NCBI GenBank assembly: GCA_947498505.1
Contig: CANMKG010000001.1
Span: 310,001 to 374,000, forward strand
From: an uncultured Maribacter sp.
GTDB lineage: Bacteria; Bacteroidota; Bacteroidia; Flavobacteriales; Flavobacteriaceae
Length of the DNA stretch: 64,000 nucleotides
Direction of reading: 5' to 3'
The notes under the pieces are model-generated. The model had not been told where the DNA came from and made no database searches. It saw only the letters and a program-made list of their open reading frames with translations. The translations under genes and the position numbers were made by a program. How positions within the stretch are numbered: position 1 is the stretch's first letter; every line of letters begins with the position of its first letter. This document shows positions 46,087 through 53,730 of the stretch, piece after piece.

Positions 46087-48174
46087 TTATGTTTGTATTG
46101 GATAGTTTTTCCTGATTTTTAAGTGTGGGTTATGTTCTATTTTTTGTTTGTTTAAAATAGAAAGTGGAACAGTTAAGGTTATTTTTGTTCCTTTACCTAG
46201 AGCAGATTCAATATCCAATTGACCATCTAGCTTTTTAATTCTTGATTGGAGGTTACGCATGCCAATACCTTTTCTTTCTTTATCTTGTTTAAAACCTTTG
46301 CCGTTATCTCCCATGGCAATTACAAAATTACTATCGTAAATATCAAAATTTACAAAAACCTCAGTACATTCTGCATGCTTCCGTGAGTTTTGCATACATT
46401 CTTGAATCATTCTATAGGTGTTAATTTTAATATCACCGCTAAGTTCATCCCACTCAATATCTTGGTCGTAACTAAAATCGTAATTAATACCCGAACTTTT
46501 TTGAAAGCCCATAAGTAAGTATTCAATGGCATTAATAAAGTCATTGATTTTCCGATATGCATTATCATTAAGCTCGTGAGAAATGGAACGCACTTCAATT
46601 TCAATATCCCTAAGTGCAGAGATGGCTTTTGTTCTTTCTTTTATGACATCGTCACCTGTTCTTTTATTTAAGCCTGTAAGTAACATTCTTACGCCAAGCA
46701 TTTTACCAAGAACACCATCATGTAATTCTTCTGAAATTCGTTTTTGTTCTATTTGCTTTCCTTCTTGCATTTTCTGTTTCTGAGAAAGCATCAGGTTAAA
46801 TATTTCCTGGTTGTTAGTTTGTTGTTTTTGTTGAAATATAAGACGCTGGTTTTTTGCGTTTTGGTTGACAATGATAAATACAGCACCAGCTAATAGTAAT
46901 AGTCCAATTGCAATACCTGTCCACAACTGTTTTTGTTTAGCCAAAGTTTCGTTTTCAGCAATAAATTCATTGGTTTCAAAACGGATACGTGCAAATTTAT
47001 CACGAGCTGAACGCTCTTCTTGTATCAAACTATCTTTCAGTTTTATGTAACTTTTAGCGTATCGTGCAGAGTTTTTAGTATCCACAGTGGCTAATAACTT
47101 TAAAGCGTTTAATTGACCTTCATTATCAGCACTTGCTTTAGAAATGATATAACTTTTATCTATATATAACATAGATTTTAAAGTATCTTTTTTTGTGGCA
47201 TAATATTCCGCAATATTCCTTATAGTTAGTGCTAAACCTTGAAAATCATGAACTGTATCTAATATTTTTTCGGCCTTAAAGAATAGTTCAGGAATGTCAT
47301 CTTGTTTGTTTAGTTTAAGATAGCAATAACCTAAGTTGTTAAGAGCTTTTCCGTAAAGCTTGGAATCTTTGAATTTAACACTGTCATTCTTTACAACTTG
47401 CCTGAAATTAATAACAGCGTTGACGTAATCTTTTCTACTTAAATAAACAAAACCAATATTATTAATAAGGCTTAGTTTTAAGGTTTTACGGTTATCTAAC
47501 TTCATGGCATACTCCAAGGCTTTGTTGTAATTAGATATCGCCTTGTCGTAAGCATTAAGATTGTTGGATGTTATTCCTAATTGGTTATAACAATTATAAA
47601 GACGTTTATAATTGTCAGAGTTTTTTAGTAACTCCAGCGCTTGTATAGTGTTAATTTCACTACCTGTATAGTCTTTCATGTTTCCTTGAACCACAGCCAT
47701 ATTGTAAAGCATGCGAGCAGCTGTAATTTTTTTATCAAGATTATGATACAATTTATGAGCCTTCGAATAGTAATAGTAAGCACTATCTGCCCTGGTATGG
47801 AATTCTCCTAAATCCCAATAAGATTCCGCTAAAGTTAGGGAGTCTCCTAGTTTTTTGGAAAGCAAAATAGTTGCTTTGTTTACTTCTTGAAACCTATTGT
47901 TTTTTTTTAGTCTTAGATAAGCCAATGAGAGTTTAGATAATAGTCTGGCTTTTATAGAGTCATTGGCAATATTGTGGATAGTTGTTTGCGCTTTTTTTAT
48001 ATAAAACAACCTTTTTTGGTCGGTATTTTCTTTGTTTCTACCATTTTTAATCCATTTTCTTATACTGTCAGTTTTGATAGATTCTGAGGTACTAGTTTTT
48101 ACTTCAGATTTAGTGCAATAGCTAAATAGAAGTAATATTATAAATGTGGTTATCAGTGGTTTTTTGTGGTACAT
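46087..48174 (-). CDS. TPR-containing sensor histidine kinase, array member 2
   Basis: The 695-residue paralogue has a lipoprotein-like signal (IILLLFSYC), periplasmic TPRs (about 55-390) and one membrane helix (about 417-438, WTGIAIGLLLLAGAVFIIV). Phosphoacceptor His485 lies in ISEELHDGVLGKMLGVRM, and the ATP-binding domain is intact (NSRKHAE, GDNGKGF, GIGMRNL). Its segment 46187-46500, coding for the ATP-binding domain, differs from that of kinase 3 at only three bases, while other regions are much less alike. It lies 181 bases before kinase 1, a gap in which I see no gene. No separate response regulator accompanies it. Confidence 0.92.
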   Translation of the reverse strand: MYHKKPLITTFIILLLFSYCTKSEVKTSTSESIKTDSIRKWIKNGRNKENTDQKRLFYIKKAQTTIHNIANDSIKARLLSKLSLAYLRLKKNNRFQEVNKATILLSKKLGDSLTLAESYWDLGEFHTRADSAYYYYSKAHKLYHNLDKKITAARMLYNMAVVQGNMKDYTGSEINTIQALELLKNSDNYKRLYNCYNQLGITSNNLNAYDKAISNYNKALEYAMKLDNRKTLKLSLINNIGFVYLSRKDYVNAVINFRQVVKNDSVKFKDSKLYGKALNNLGYCYLKLNKQDDIPELFFKAEKILDTVHDFQGLALTIRNIAEYYATKKDTLKSMLYIDKSYIISKASADNEGQLNALKLLATVDTKNSARYAKSYIKLKDSLIQEERSARDKFARIRFETNEFIAENETLAKQKQLWTGIAIGLLLLAGAVFIIVNQNAKNQRLIFQQKQQTNNQEIFNLMLSQKQKMQEGKQIEQKRISEELHDGVLGKMLGVRMLLTGLNKRTGDDVIKERTKAISALRDIEIEVRSISHELNDNAYRKINDFINAIEYLLMGFQKSSGINYDFSYDQDIEWDELSGDIKINTYRMIQECMQNSRKHAECTEVFVNFDIYDSNFVIAMGDNGKGFKQDKERKGIGMRNLQSRIKKLDGQLDIESALGKGTKITLTVPLSILNKQKIEHNPHLKIRKNYPIQT
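46187..46500 (-). repeat. Near-identical block shared with kinase 3 (conversion tract, copy A)
   Basis: This 314-base block aligns without gaps to 48369-48682 with three differences (99 per cent identity). The flanks drop sharply in similarity. The encoded ATP-binding segment is identical in protein sequence. Confidence 0.85.
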
Positions 48175-48191
48175 CTAAAATTAATGCCCGG

Positions 48192-48215
48192 CAAGGTATA
48201 AAAAAAGCCTTAAAC
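48192..48215 (-). repeat. Shared leader element of the kinase array, copy 2
   Basis: The 24 bases are identical to 50403-50426. They lie 17 bases before the ATG of kinase 2. The partner arm needed for a good hairpin is only partly present upstream (an imperfect stem near 48205-48235). Confidence 0.7.
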
Positions 48216-48268
48216 AATTTAGAGTAAAGCTTTTCTATATTTTTTTGAACTTCAAAAGAATATGAAGG

Positions 48269-50374
48269 TTATGTTTGTGGTTGATTAATTTTACGATGCT
48301 CTGCAATTGGTTGATTTTCTTCTTCTAGCTCTTCTTTCTCCGGAATTGGAACAGTTAATGTTATTTTAGTTCCTTTACCTAGAGCAGATTCAATATCCAA
48401 TTGACCATCTAGCTTTTTAATTCTTGATTGGAGGTTACGCATTCCAATACCTTTTCTTTCTTTATCTTGTTTAAAGCCTTTGCCGTTATCTCCCATGGCA
48501 ATTACAAAATTACTATCGTAAATATCAAAATTTACAAAAACCTCAGTACACTCTGCATGCTTCCGTGAGTTTTGCATACATTCTTGAATCATTCTATAGG
48601 TGTTAATTTTAATATCACCGCTAAGTTCATCCCACTCAATATCTTGGTCGTAACTAAAATCGTAATTAATACCCGAACTTTTCTGAATACCATTTAGCAA
48701 ATCTTCAATGGAATTGATAAAGTTGTGAATTTTTTGGTACGCATTGTGACTCAGTTCATGTGAAATAGAGCGTACTTCGCCTTCGATATCTTTTAGAGTA
48801 GCTATGGCATGAGCTCTTTCTTGAACAACCTCGTCGCCACTGCGTTTATTTAAACCAGTAAGTACCATACGGGCGCCAAGCATTTTACCAAGAACACCAT
48901 CATGTAATTCTTCCGAAATTCGTTTTTGTTCCATTTGCTTCCCTTCTTGCACCTTTTGTTTTTGAGAAAGCATGAGATTAAATATTTCTTGGTTACTAGC
49001 TTGTTGTTCTTGTTGAAATTTGAGACGCTGATTTTTAACCCTCTGGTCAATAATTATAAATAAAGCACCGGCTAAAAGTAGTAGTCCAATGGCAATACCC
49101 GTCCATAATTGTTTTTGTTTTTCTAAAGTTTCGTTTTCAGCAATAAACTCATCGGTTTCAAAGCGGATACGTGCAAATTTGTCACGAGCAGCACGTTCCT
49201 CCTGCACCAAACTGTCATTTAATTGTATATAGGCTTCTGCATGTTTGGCTGCGTTTTTAGTGTCTACACGCGTTAAAAACTCCAATCCATCCAAAAGACC
49301 TTCATTGTTTTTATTTATTTTGGCAAGATTATATGCTTTTTTACCATACATTACAGACTTTAGGGTATCTTGCTCTACTATAGAATAGTATTCTCCTAAA
49401 TTACGAAAAGCGTCAGATAACCCGTGAAGTTCTTGTAAACTGTCCAATATTTCTTCAGCTTCTATAAATAGTTCAGGAAGGTTGTTATTTTGACTCAATT
49501 TTAATTTACTATACCCTAGTTGATTAAGAGATTTTGCATAGGTTTCAGGGTCATTTGTTTTGTATGTTTTATTTGAAATAACTTTTTTGAAATAATTGGC
49601 AGCTTCTTTATAGTCCTTTTTATAAAGATGCAATGAACCAATGTTATTTAGAAGACCAATTTTAAGCTCTTCAGAATTATCTAACTTTAAGGCATATTCT
49701 AATGCTTTATTATAGAAATCAATACCTCGATCATATGCTTTCAAATACTTGGAATTAATCCCAAGCATGTTATAACACATATATATGCGTGTGTAATCTT
49801 CTAAAGGTTTTAGTATTTCTAAAGCTTTTATAATATTAATTTCACTGCCTGTATAATCTCTGGTGTCAGCCTGAACTACCGCCATATTATATAACATTCG
49901 TCCAGATAATTTTTGATTATTTATATCATTATATAATTTTTGCGCTTCTGAATAATAATAATACGCACTATCAGGAGTCATAACTATACCGTTATAATAA
50001 CCAGCTAAGTCCCAATAGGATTCGGCTTGGGTTATGGAATCTCCTATTTTTTTCGACAAAAATAAAGTTTGTTGATTAACCTTTCGAAAAGCATTGTTGT
50101 CTTTTAAACGCAAATAAGCAAGCGAAAGTTTGGATAGTTGTCTCGTTTTTAAAGAGTCATTATCAATATTTTCGATAGCCGTTTGCGCATTTTTTAAAAA
50201 AAGCAACCTTTCACCTCTACTATTTTTTTCATTTCTACCTTTTTCTAGCCATAAAGTAATACTATCTAACTCTTTTGACGTTTTTTGAGGAGTAGTTTTT
50301 TCTTCTATTTTGGTAGAGCAACCAAATAGGAATATATTTATAAGGCTGAATATCAGTATTTTTTTGTAAGACAT
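48269..50374 (-). CDS. TPR-containing sensor histidine kinase, array member 3
   Basis: The 701-residue protein begins with a clear lipoprotein signal (LINIFLFGC, Cys19) and continues with TPRs (about 60-395; SYWDLAGYYNGIVMTPDSAY). The membrane helix is WTGIAIGLLLLAGALFIII (about 423-441). Phosphoacceptor His491 lies in ISEELHDGVLGKMLGARM, followed by the ATP-binding domain. A lipid anchor and a membrane helix together would tether both ends of the TPR sensor. It is the first kinase of the array, behind the repeat lipoprotein gene, with a terminator-like hairpin 43-66 bases before its ATG. Confidence 0.92.
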   Translation of the reverse strand: MSYKKILIFSLINIFLFGCSTKIEEKTTPQKTSKELDSITLWLEKGRNEKNSRGERLLFLKNAQTAIENIDNDSLKTRQLSKLSLAYLRLKDNNAFRKVNQQTLFLSKKIGDSITQAESYWDLAGYYNGIVMTPDSAYYYYSEAQKLYNDINNQKLSGRMLYNMAVVQADTRDYTGSEINIIKALEILKPLEDYTRIYMCYNMLGINSKYLKAYDRGIDFYNKALEYALKLDNSEELKIGLLNNIGSLHLYKKDYKEAANYFKKVISNKTYKTNDPETYAKSLNQLGYSKLKLSQNNNLPELFIEAEEILDSLQELHGLSDAFRNLGEYYSIVEQDTLKSVMYGKKAYNLAKINKNNEGLLDGLEFLTRVDTKNAAKHAEAYIQLNDSLVQEERAARDKFARIRFETDEFIAENETLEKQKQLWTGIAIGLLLLAGALFIIIDQRVKNQRLKFQQEQQASNQEIFNLMLSQKQKVQEGKQMEQKRISEELHDGVLGKMLGARMVLTGLNKRSGDEVVQERAHAIATLKDIEGEVRSISHELSHNAYQKIHNFINSIEDLLNGIQKSSGINYDFSYDQDIEWDELSGDIKINTYRMIQECMQNSRKHAECTEVFVNFDIYDSNFVIAMGDNGKGFKQDKERKGIGMRNLQSRIKKLDGQLDIESALGKGTKITLTVPIPEKEELEEENQPIAEHRKINQPQT
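48369..48682 (-). repeat. Near-identical block shared with kinase 2 (conversion tract, copy B)
   Basis: This is the partner of 46187-46500. The same ATP-binding stretch in kinase 1 (about 43903-44220) has many differences, so the identity is specific to kinases 2 and 3. Confidence 0.85.
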
Positions 50375-50402
50375 ATATAAGTGTAACGCAAACTATTACC
50401 TA

Positions 50403-50426
50403 CAAGGTATAAAAAAAGCCTTAAAC
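50403..50426 (-). repeat. Shared leader element of the kinase array, copy 3
   Basis: The 24 bases begin CAAGGTATAAAAAAAGCCTT on the plus strand and lie 28 bases before the ATG of kinase 3. They include one arm and the T-run of the hairpin at 50417-50440. On the minus strand the conserved TTTATACCTTG also resembles a -7 box, so it may be terminator, promoter or both. Confidence 0.7.
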
Positions 50427-50440
50427 ATTTGCTTAAGGCT
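50417..50440 (-). terminator. Terminator or attenuator between repeat lipoprotein gene and kinase array
   Basis: AGCCTTAA-8-TTAAGGCT is a perfect 8-bp stem followed on the minus strand by seven T. It stands between the lipoprotein stop (50463) and kinase 3, so some read-through would set the ratio of lipoprotein to kinase. Confidence 0.85.
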
Positions 50441-50462
50441 TGTATCAAGATATGGTATTTGT

Positions 50463-50765
50463 TTAAATTTCTCTATTAGAAACGCCACCTTTATCTCCAC
50501 CAGTTGCATCTCTATCAGCAACACTGCCTTTGTCTCCGCCAGTCGCATCTCTATCAGCAACACTGCCTTTGTCTCCACCAGTTGCATCTCTATCAGCAAC
50601 ACTGCCTTTGTCTCCACCAGTGGCGTCTCTATCAGAGGTTCCTCCTTTGTCTCCGCCAGTGGCTTCTTCATAAAGTGCGTCGTTGCTGCTACTTTCACTC
50701 TCACAAGAAGCTAATAATCCTAAACTCAATACTGCTACAGCTAAAATACTAGTTACTTTTTTCAT
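50463..50765 (-). CDS. Small lipoprotein made of five 13-residue repeats
   Basis: The 100-residue protein has a lipoprotein signal (LAVAVLSLGLLASC, Cys21) and a short acidic/serine linker (ESESSSNDALYEE). Five copies of a 13-residue unit (consensus ATGGDKGSVADRD) follow to the end. The three middle copies are identical in protein. The unit is rich in Gly and charged residues, so a folded core is unlikely. I do not know the family. The ATG at 50765 follows a good promoter at about 47 bases. Position between a LytTR regulator gene and three exported-sensor kinases suggests it is a ligand, sensor aid or target of the system. Confidence 0.82.
   Translation of the reverse strand: MKKVTSILAVAVLSLGLLASCESESSSNDALYEEATGGDKGGTSDRDATGGDKGSVADRDATGGDKGSVADRDATGGDKGSVADRDATGGDKGGVSNREI
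50467..50661 (-). repeat. Five tandem 39-base units in the lipoprotein gene
   Basis: Units at 50467, 50506, 50545, 50584 and 50623, each 39 bases, code in frame for 13 residues. Neighbouring middle units differ by only one or two bases, so the array is young and its copy number may vary between strains without breaking the frame. Confidence 0.9.
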
Positions 50766-50811
50766 CTTCAATCGGGTTTTATAAGGTTAATTTGTAAATA
50801 AATTCCTACAT

Positions 50812-50841
50812 CGAAATTAATTTAAAGACCCGATAATTCAA
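50812..50841 (-). promoter_or_regulatory. Promoter of the repeat lipoprotein gene
   Basis: On the minus strand TTG (50841-50839), exactly 19 bases, then TAATTTCG (50819-50812), one mismatch from TAnnTTTG. The same spacing is seen at the SRP RNA and ABC-F promoters of this window. A leader of about 40 bases follows to the ATG at 50765. Confidence 0.7.
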
Positions 50842-50859
50842 CTAGCAGTATGAAAAGTA

Positions 50860-50901
50860 TTAGTATTTGAACCAGTTTTATTAGTATTTGAACCAGTTTT
50901 A
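50860..50901. promoter_or_regulatory. Perfect 21-bp tandem direct repeat, candidate LytTR operator
   Basis: TTAGTATTTGAACCAGTTTTA occurs twice head to tail (50860-50880, 50881-50901). The repeat ends 18 bases upstream of the -33 TTG of the lipoprotein promoter and lies directly behind the gene for a LytTR regulator. LytTR proteins bind pairs of direct repeats about two helical turns (21-22 bases) apart, often with a GTT core, as seen here in CCAGTTTTA. Confidence 0.6.
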
Positions 50902-50912
50902 TGAGGATTTAA

Positions 50913-51656
50913 TTAATTTAATCCTGCAATTGTATTTTTTGAAAGTGTTTTTTTAAGCTCGTCTACATTTAGTTTGTAGGATTTAGAAAAGGGTAATTGA
51001 ACATTACCAAGCTTAATTGCACATATGGCTTTGCCATAGTTTATGCGAGAAACATACTTTGTATTTACTATATAACTCTGGTGTATACGTAAAAACCGTT
51101 TAGGCAATTGGTTCTCAAAGGTCTTCAACGTTTTAAAGGCACTATTTATTGTGCCGTCTTTCATAAAAAAGTCGGTCGCATTGTTATCTGCCCGTAAATA
51201 AAGAATATCATCAGTATTTAGGTACTGGAAATCTTTATACGATTTTAAACATAGAGTTTCGGGTGCAGAAGTTTCTTTTACCGGAGTTTGTTTTATTAGT
51301 CGAAGTAATGATTTTCTAATATCAAACTCGTTGTATGGTTGTAACCAGTAATCAAAAAAACCGTGCTTTATGGCATCATAAGCATGGTTTTTGGTTTTGG
51401 CTAAACCAATTATAACCGGAATCTCTGTTAAGTATTGGTGCAGGTAGGTTACCATTTGAAAATGCTCTAAGGCATGTTCGTTTAAATTTACCAAAACTAC
51501 ATCTGGAGTGTACTTTAAAATAACATCTAAACCTTCGATATTATTTTTCGCAAAAGGCGTAGCGGAGAAGTTGCCATATTCTTCTAAATGATGCTGTAAT
51601 TGCAAATTAGAAGTGGCATCAGAATCGATTATGGTATAGGTGAATTCTGAATTCAT
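50913..51656 (-). CDS. LytTR-family regulator with degenerate receiver domain
   Basis: The 247-residue protein has a receiver-like domain (1-120) and a LytTR DNA-binding domain (about 135-240; YLNTDDILYLRADNNATDFF, FLRIHQSYIVNTKYVSRINY). In the receiver the phosphoacceptor Asp is Asn57 (PDVVLVNLNEH) and the conserved Lys is Gln106 (FDYWLQPY), though Asp11 and Asp13 remain. It should therefore not work by ordinary phosphorylation. No LytS-type kinase is nearby. The direct repeat and promoter downstream suggest that it controls the repeat lipoprotein gene and perhaps the kinase array. Confidence 0.9.
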   Translation of the reverse strand: MNSEFTYTIIDSDATSNLQLQHHLEEYGNFSATPFAKNNIEGLDVILKYTPDVVLVNLNEHALEHFQMVTYLHQYLTEIPVIIGLAKTKNHAYDAIKHGFFDYWLQPYNEFDIRKSLLRLIKQTPVKETSAPETLCLKSYKDFQYLNTDDILYLRADNNATDFFMKDGTINSAFKTLKTFENQLPKRFLRIHQSYIVNTKYVSRINYGKAICAIKLGNVQLPFSKSYKLNVDELKKTLSKNTIAGLN

Positions 51657-51764
51657 ACGCGTTCATATGCAAATTAGGAATTGTGCACGATAATTACACC
51701 GACAAAAACCTTATAAAAACGGAGGAAAACTGTCTAAAAATGAGTGATTTGAAGAAAAAAATGT

Positions 51765-51813
51765 TAAAATTGCCTATAGTTGTACATAATTCAAAAAATG
51801 TAAGGCAATTTTA
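51765..51813 (-). terminator. Long stem-loop at the end of the beta-helix lipoprotein gene
   Basis: TAAAATTGCC (51765-51774) pairs with GGCAATTTTA (51804-51813), 10 perfect pairs around a 29-base loop that can fold further. The stop codon of the minus-strand gene is inside the stem, and a T-rich stretch follows, so termination is likely. Confidence 0.55.
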
Positions 51814-53313
51814 CTCCTCTTCGATGATTTCATAAGCACCGATTTCGGGAGATGTTAGCCGAGCTTTTCCTTGAATATCTAAAGGAATAAGATTTGCAGT
51901 GGAAATAGTTGCTTTTGCATTTAATATTGAAGTGTTTTGTAGACCAAAGTTGTTTTGTGAAACGTCTATAAAATCTGCACTTTCATTCAACAAAATATTT
52001 GAGTAAAAACTTTGGTTTTGAAAATTGTATAAGGCATTTTCGGAAACCGAATTTTGTTTAATTAAACAATGCGAAAAAGAAAAGTTAAAGGTATTGGTTT
52101 GGTTACTTTCCAATAATAATTCATCAGTCGTATTTCCATCAATAATACTGTTAGTAAATTCAGCGTTTATAAGATTTGCTTGTTCTTCTTCATTGAAATT
52201 ATCAATTTTTAAAGCTTCATTAAGCCTAAATCCTTTATTCCAGTAATTGGCTATTGTACAATGTGTAAAACTATAATCACCACCTAAACTGCAGTATAAC
52301 GAAGAACTTCCGGAACTTCCTAGAACAGTATTTTCTGCGTTTATCGAAGCAGTTTTTGCCCATAAGTTATGTGCCGAATTATTATAAATTTGGCTGTTTT
52401 TAATGGTTAATGTTTTTTCATTTATTGTTTCATCACCTTCAATTTTTAAACCGGTAATGGCATTTTTTAAGGTTAAATAATTAATCGTATTGTTAATACT
52501 TCCTTTTTCAAAATACATACCATTCCATTGGGCGGGTATATCCGAAAAAATAGACTCTAAGCGGTCTCCTTCGAAAATGATTTGGTTTTCAAGAATGTTC
52601 ATATCTTCACTTAAAAGACCGTTAATTTTTACCGATGCATTTTTACGTATTAAAATACCCGAGTTGTTATGAAAATGCACTCTTGTACCCGGGTCAACAG
52701 TTAATTCTTTGCCATCAGGAACAATAGCGTAGCCATATATCACATAGGCTTTTTCGTTCGTGAAATGCAATTGATTATCTTGTAGTATAAAACCTTCTGA
52801 TGTGATTTTTTCTTCTTCTAGGTTAAGTTCTAAGTCTACGGGTTGGATCTCTTGATTTGGATATAAAAAAGTAGCATTTTTAACTAGCGTTACTAGTGGA
52901 ATTTGTTGTTGATGGTCTCCAGAATCAAAATTTATAACTTCTATATCTAAAAATGATTTTTCCGAGTCATTGGAAGGGCTAATAGTGGTTTCAATAAAAA
53001 CAAATAGACTGTCCTTTGCATAAAGAGGAACATTTTTAAAGGTTTTGCCCGCAACACCGTCAACATTTAACCGGTAGTTACTATTGTCTCCTTTTCCTAG
53101 TGAAACTATGGGAATTTCAATATCGTCATGCGTAGTATTATAAACTTTTAACACATAAGTACTGCTACCAATATCTGAGAAAACGGTGTTTAAAAAAACG
53201 GTGTCTTTTGAAAATCTTAAATTACCATTACTTGCGTTATATTCAAAATCTTTTCTACAAGAGCTTGATAGCACAATGATTAAAATTAAGCATGAAAAAA
53301 GACCGCGCAGCAT
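51811..53313 (-). CDS. Lipoprotein with right-handed beta-helix
   Basis: The 500-residue protein has a lipoprotein signal (ILIIVLSSSC, Cys19). An Ig-like part follows (about 35-150; FLNTVFSDIGSSTYVLKVYN), then a parallel beta-helix (about 190-480) with repeated coils such as IYNNSAHNLWAKTASINAEN and LYCSLGGDYSFTHCTIANYW. The end EIGAYEIIEEE resembles the DIGAYEF that closes the beta-helix of the cargo protein at 5510. The ATG at 53313 is chosen over a TTG two codons upstream. The function is unknown; surface carbohydrate binding is possible. It is probably cotranscribed with the thioesterase gene upstream (20-base gap). Confidence 0.8.
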   Translation of the reverse strand: MLRGLFSCLILIIVLSSSCRKDFEYNASNGNLRFSKDTVFLNTVFSDIGSSTYVLKVYNTTHDDIEIPIVSLGKGDNSNYRLNVDGVAGKTFKNVPLYAKDSLFVFIETTISPSNDSEKSFLDIEVINFDSGDHQQQIPLVTLVKNATFLYPNQEIQPVDLELNLEEEKITSEGFILQDNQLHFTNEKAYVIYGYAIVPDGKELTVDPGTRVHFHNNSGILIRKNASVKINGLLSEDMNILENQIIFEGDRLESIFSDIPAQWNGMYFEKGSINNTINYLTLKNAITGLKIEGDETINEKTLTIKNSQIYNNSAHNLWAKTASINAENTVLGSSGSSSLYCSLGGDYSFTHCTIANYWNKGFRLNEALKIDNFNEEEQANLINAEFTNSIIDGNTTDELLLESNQTNTFNFSFSHCLIKQNSVSENALYNFQNQSFYSNILLNESADFIDVSQNNFGLQNTSILNAKATISTANLIPLDIQGKARLTSPEIGAYEIIEEE

Positions 53314-53333
53314 TAACAATTATAAGTTATAAA

Positions 53334-53729
53334 TTATGAAGGCATAAAAATATTTGTAATTTCTTTAGGTACCCTAATGGGTTTTAATGTTTTGGCATTG
53401 AGTAAACACCACTCAGTATCAGAACGTACAAGTAGCGTTTTTGTTTTAGCATTATGCATTTCTACAGTTCTGATAGATTTGGCACCTTGTGTTTCTTTGA
53501 TAAATGTTGATATTACAATTTCGTCATTTATAACCGCAGGAAGCTTATATTCAATAAAATGATTTAATACTACCCAAATTACTTTGTTTCTGATTTCTTC
53601 GGATGCTTTTTGTTGCCAGTGTTTTTTGGCAATATCTTGAATCCATTTTACATAACGTACATTGTTAACATGGTTTAATTCATCTAGGTCATCTTCTGTA
53701 ACAGTAATCGTATACTGGTATTTATGCAT
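53334..53729 (-). CDS. Acyl-ACP/acyl-CoA thioesterase, hot-dog fold
   Basis: The 131-residue protein has the single hot-dog domain of 4-hydroxybenzoyl-CoA-type thioesterases. The start is HKYQYTITVTEDDLDELNHV, with the usual Asp/Asn-His site in LDELNHVNNVRYVKWIQD (about 15-32). IEYKLPAVINDEIVISTFI and VRSDTEWCLLNAKTLKPIRV follow. The ATG at 53729 matches homologues and lies 1 base after the stop of the cyclase gene; an in-frame ATG at 53756 would overlap that gene. The substrate is unknown. Confidence 0.88.
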   Translation of the reverse strand: MHKYQYTITVTEDDLDELNHVNNVRYVKWIQDIAKKHWQQKASEEIRNKVIWVVLNHFIEYKLPAVINDEIVISTFIKETQGAKSIRTVEMHNAKTKTLLVRSDTEWCLLNAKTLKPIRVPKEITNIFMPS

Positions 53730-53730
53730 A

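Noticed and set aside
43806-50374. Kinase array as a mobile or phage-borne insertion
   Set aside because: No integrase, transposase, attachment repeats or base-composition change is visible; tandem duplication explains the array.
50467-50661. Regular 39-base repeats that look like a CRISPR array
   Set aside because: The units are tandem without spacers, are in frame in a lipoprotein gene, and no cas gene is near.
50396-50704. Second open frame across the lipoprotein repeats
   Set aside because: Open frames in other registers are expected from a 39-base repeat without stops; it has no signal or start context, while the frame at 50463-50765 has a lipoprotein signal and promoter.
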